15,329 nucleotides of DNA from an uncultured Collinsella sp. (lineage in GTDB: Bacteria; Actinomycetota; Coriobacteriia; Coriobacteriales; Coriobacteriaceae). The position numbers and the translations under genes are program-made. Positions 13,934 to 15,329 of this stretch are shown here, piece after piece (within the stretch, counting starts at the first letter, position 1; each line of letters starts with the position of its first letter). The notes beneath the pieces were generated by a model. That model worked only from the letters and a program-made list of their open reading frames with translations. It made no database searches and was not told the origin of the DNA. The DNA is taken from positions 1 to 15,329 of the forward strand of contig CAUFRY010000047.1 in NCBI GenBank assembly GCA_959028445.1, written 5' to 3'.

Positions 13934-14971
13934 CTAAAGACCGCCGTCCCAGTGCCGAATCACAAATTCTCGCAGGTCGTTCTGACGTTTCTGGAACGCT
14001 TCGCTTCGGTCGCACGTGAGGCCCATAGCGAGCGCGATGGCGTTCATCGCCCGGTGCAATTGCAGCTGGTGGGCAAACTGAGTCCCGGTGAGGACGATCA
14101 TCCTAAAGCCCAGCGCGCTCAGCACGGTCATACGCTCCGCATCCGACGCGCTGCGCTGTTTATCAAGATGGTCCGAACCGTTGTATTCAATCCCCGTACC
14201 GCTCGCAGGCGCATATACGTCGATCTCGAAATACCCGGCCTTTGCGAGATACTTGAACTCGTTGGGAACATCGACCCGATGGTTGAGCTCGATCTTGGCG
14301 TATCCCAGCCCGCCCTGGGAACGTTTTGCTACGACCATGATTGCGGTGGCCGTCTCCATGGGCGACCGCGCGCCATCGTGCACGCGCTTGAGCACGGCGG
14401 CCGCGCGTATAGCCCCCTGACGAGATCGGTTCTCATTGCAATAGGCAATCAAGTCGGCAACGGTATACCTCTGCCCCATCTCGACATAATCGTCCGTCGA
14501 CAGATGATTCAAATGGTATCGGGCACAGATTTCGTAGCCATATTCCAGCTGCTCGGGTTCGCTCATCCACGAACCCGCTTGGACAAAACACATGACCTCA
14601 TCAACCACCAGAAGGCCCTCTGCCACCTCGATAAGATGGCTTGGAGGTACCGGCGCCCCAAACACGTGGCACCTAAATCCAGCCGGCGTCGAGCGCTCAA
14701 AATCGAAGTTGACGAGCGTGTCGATATGATCGAGCTCTTCTCGTGGAATACCGAGCGAAACCAGATAGTCGGTAACGATCCCAACTGCCGTCGAAGCCCT
14801 CAGCCCCTTGGCATCGAGTCCCAATTTGAGCAGGCCCGTGGTCGACTCCGCCTCGTCGGCAATCGAGTCCTCATCGTATAGGCTGCTTGCTCGCGAAAGC
14901 GGCTCGGACGGGCGCGCCACGTTGTGGTACAGCCAGGCAGTCTTATGGGACAGGACGATCGGCAGGTCCAT
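13934..14971 (-). CDS. AbiEi-like / PD-(D/E)XK nuclease-fold protein
   Basis: A 345-residue protein of a type common in Coriobacteriia. The N-terminus (LSHKTAWLYHNV, residues 7-18) resembles the start of AbiEi-family antitoxin-like proteins (LSH-TA--LHG). The C-terminal third looks like a DUF559/Vsr-type PD-(D/E)XK nuclease core: ETATAIMV (Glu206), YFEIDVYAP (Asp251), IEYNGSDH (Glu262) and the helix-strand ASDAERMTVLSALGFRMIVL. The spacing of Asp251 and Glu262-x-Asn fits the metal-binding D...ExX pattern. ATG at 14971 has GGAGGG 3 bases before it. There is no partner toxin gene next to it, so a classical AbiE system is not evident. The gene is bracketed by two nearly identical 65-bp palindromes, which hints at a mobile or self-recognising unit. 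The cellular role is unknown. Confidence 0.75.
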   Translation of the reverse strand: MDLPIVLSHKTAWLYHNVARPSEPLSRASSLYDEDSIADEAESTTGLLKLGLDAKGLRASTAVGIVTDYLVSLGIPREELDHIDTLVNFDFERSTPAGFRCHVFGAPVPPSHLIEVAEGLLVVDEVMCFVQAGSWMSEPEQLEYGYEICARYHLNHLSTDDYVEMGQRYTVADLIAYCNENRSRQGAIRAAAVLKRVHDGARSPMETATAIMVVAKRSQGGLGYAKIELNHRVDVPNEFKYLAKAGYFEIDVYAPASGTGIEYNGSDHLDKQRSASDAERMTVLSALGFRMIVLTGTQFAHQLQLHRAMNAIALAMGLTCDRSEAFQKRQNDLREFVIRHWDGGL

Positions 14972-15072
14972 GAGCCCTCCAATGGAGTCGGATAACCAAC
15001 CTTATTCCCCGGCCCACGGGTCCGCACACCTTCGCGCGCAAGAAAGCGATTCCACCCGGTCGAGTGGCAGAA

Positions 15073-15137
15073 AAACCATCACAACATTCGATGCTTTTCC
15101 CGATTTTGGCAAAAAGTGTCGAATGTTGTGATGGTTT
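15073..15137 (+). repeat. 65-bp palindromic element, copy B
   Basis: It has the same perfect 19-bp arms as copy A (15073-15091 and 15119-15137) and the same orientation and length. Differences are confined to the centre (AAAAAGTG here, AAAAAACG in copy A). It lies about 100 bp upstream of the nuclease gene start and between that gene and the MATE promoter. Confidence 0.88.
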
Positions 15138-15216
15138 GAGGCGGGGTGAGGGCACGGAAGGGTCAAAGCATCGTGCTCGGAGCGTGACCTTTTTCGCCCC
15201 ACTGCCAACACAAACC

Positions 15217-15247
15217 TTGACTCTACAATCGTTATAGGGTTTTCACT
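15217..15247 (+). promoter_or_regulatory. MerR-type promoter of the MATE exporter
   Basis: A -35 box TTGACT (15217-15222) is followed by the imperfect dyad CTACAATCGTTATAG (15223-15237). With a 19-bp spacer, the -10 would be TTCACT (15242-15247). A long spacer filled by a dyad is the hallmark of MerR-family promoters, where the activator twists the DNA. The weak -10 fits that picture. The regulator gene is not in this window. Confidence 0.45.
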
Positions 15248-15289
15248 ACACTGGTAGCTAAACGAACCGAGCCAGAAAGTGCCCCGCCC

Positions 15290-15329
15290 ATGGAACACGA
15301 CCTCACACACGGCAATGTCCTCAAGACCA
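15290..15329 (+). CDS. start of a MATE-family efflux transporter (partial)
   Basis: ATG at 15290 opens MEHDLTHGNVLKT, which runs off the window. The pattern DLT-G---K is the usual cytoplasmic beginning of MATE-family multidrug/sodium antiporters in Gram-positive bacteria. Only 13 residues are visible, so the call rests on this short motif and on the MerR-like promoter upstream, typical for drug exporters. The ribosome binding site (AGAAAG) is weak. Confidence 0.55.
   Translation, partial: MEHDLTHGNVLKT

Noticed and set aside
15161..15194. GGTCA/TGACC hairpin followed by TTTTT on plus
   Set aside because: The stem is only five certain pairs with a 19-base loop, too weak to call a terminator or attenuator of the region before the MATE gene.

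Overview
The window looks like the chromosome of a high-GC Gram-positive gut actinobacterium of the Coriobacteriia, most likely Collinsella or a close relative. The grounds are the GC-rich coding sequence, a sortase-assembled pilus operon with LPxTG anchors, a moaC-mobB gene fusion, and an AbiEi-like/PD-(D/E)XK protein of a kind common in that class. The genus is an inference from gene style; no marker gene confirms it. Nearly everything is on the minus strand; only the two partial genes at the window edges are on plus.

Left part (1-1830): the last 19 codons of an unknown plus-strand gene, a small basic one-helix membrane peptide, then two gene remnants. One is the C-terminal end of a pilin (sorting signal LPLTG) with an in-frame stop. 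The other is the last ~110 residues of a GH4 family 6-phospho-glycosidase, with its terminator hairpins still in place.

Middle (1841-8331): a three-gene pilus operon read on minus in the order large tip-type adhesin, major pilin, class C sortase. The sortase would join LPxTG-sorted pilins through isopeptide bonds. The adhesin gene has a run of nine G just after its signal-peptide region. Loss or gain of one G brings a stop within ten codons, which suggests an ON/OFF phase switch. An AT-rich 440-bp leader upstream holds two 12-bp perfect palindromes whose centres are 20 bp apart.

Right part (8775-15329): a Cof-type HAD phosphatase, an MFS exporter, a two-gene molybdenum cofactor operon (moaA, then moaC-mobB), a putative nuclease, and the start of a MATE exporter on plus behind a MerR-like promoter. 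Two families of small palindromic repeats lie between these genes. One is a 65-bp element in three copies, two of which bracket the nuclease gene. The other is a group of hairpins with different stems but similar loops (TGTCCC or close to it), placed around the HAD, MFS and moaC-mobB genes.

The most promising leads for something undescribed are the 65-bp palindromes flanking the nuclease gene and the poly-G switch in the adhesin.
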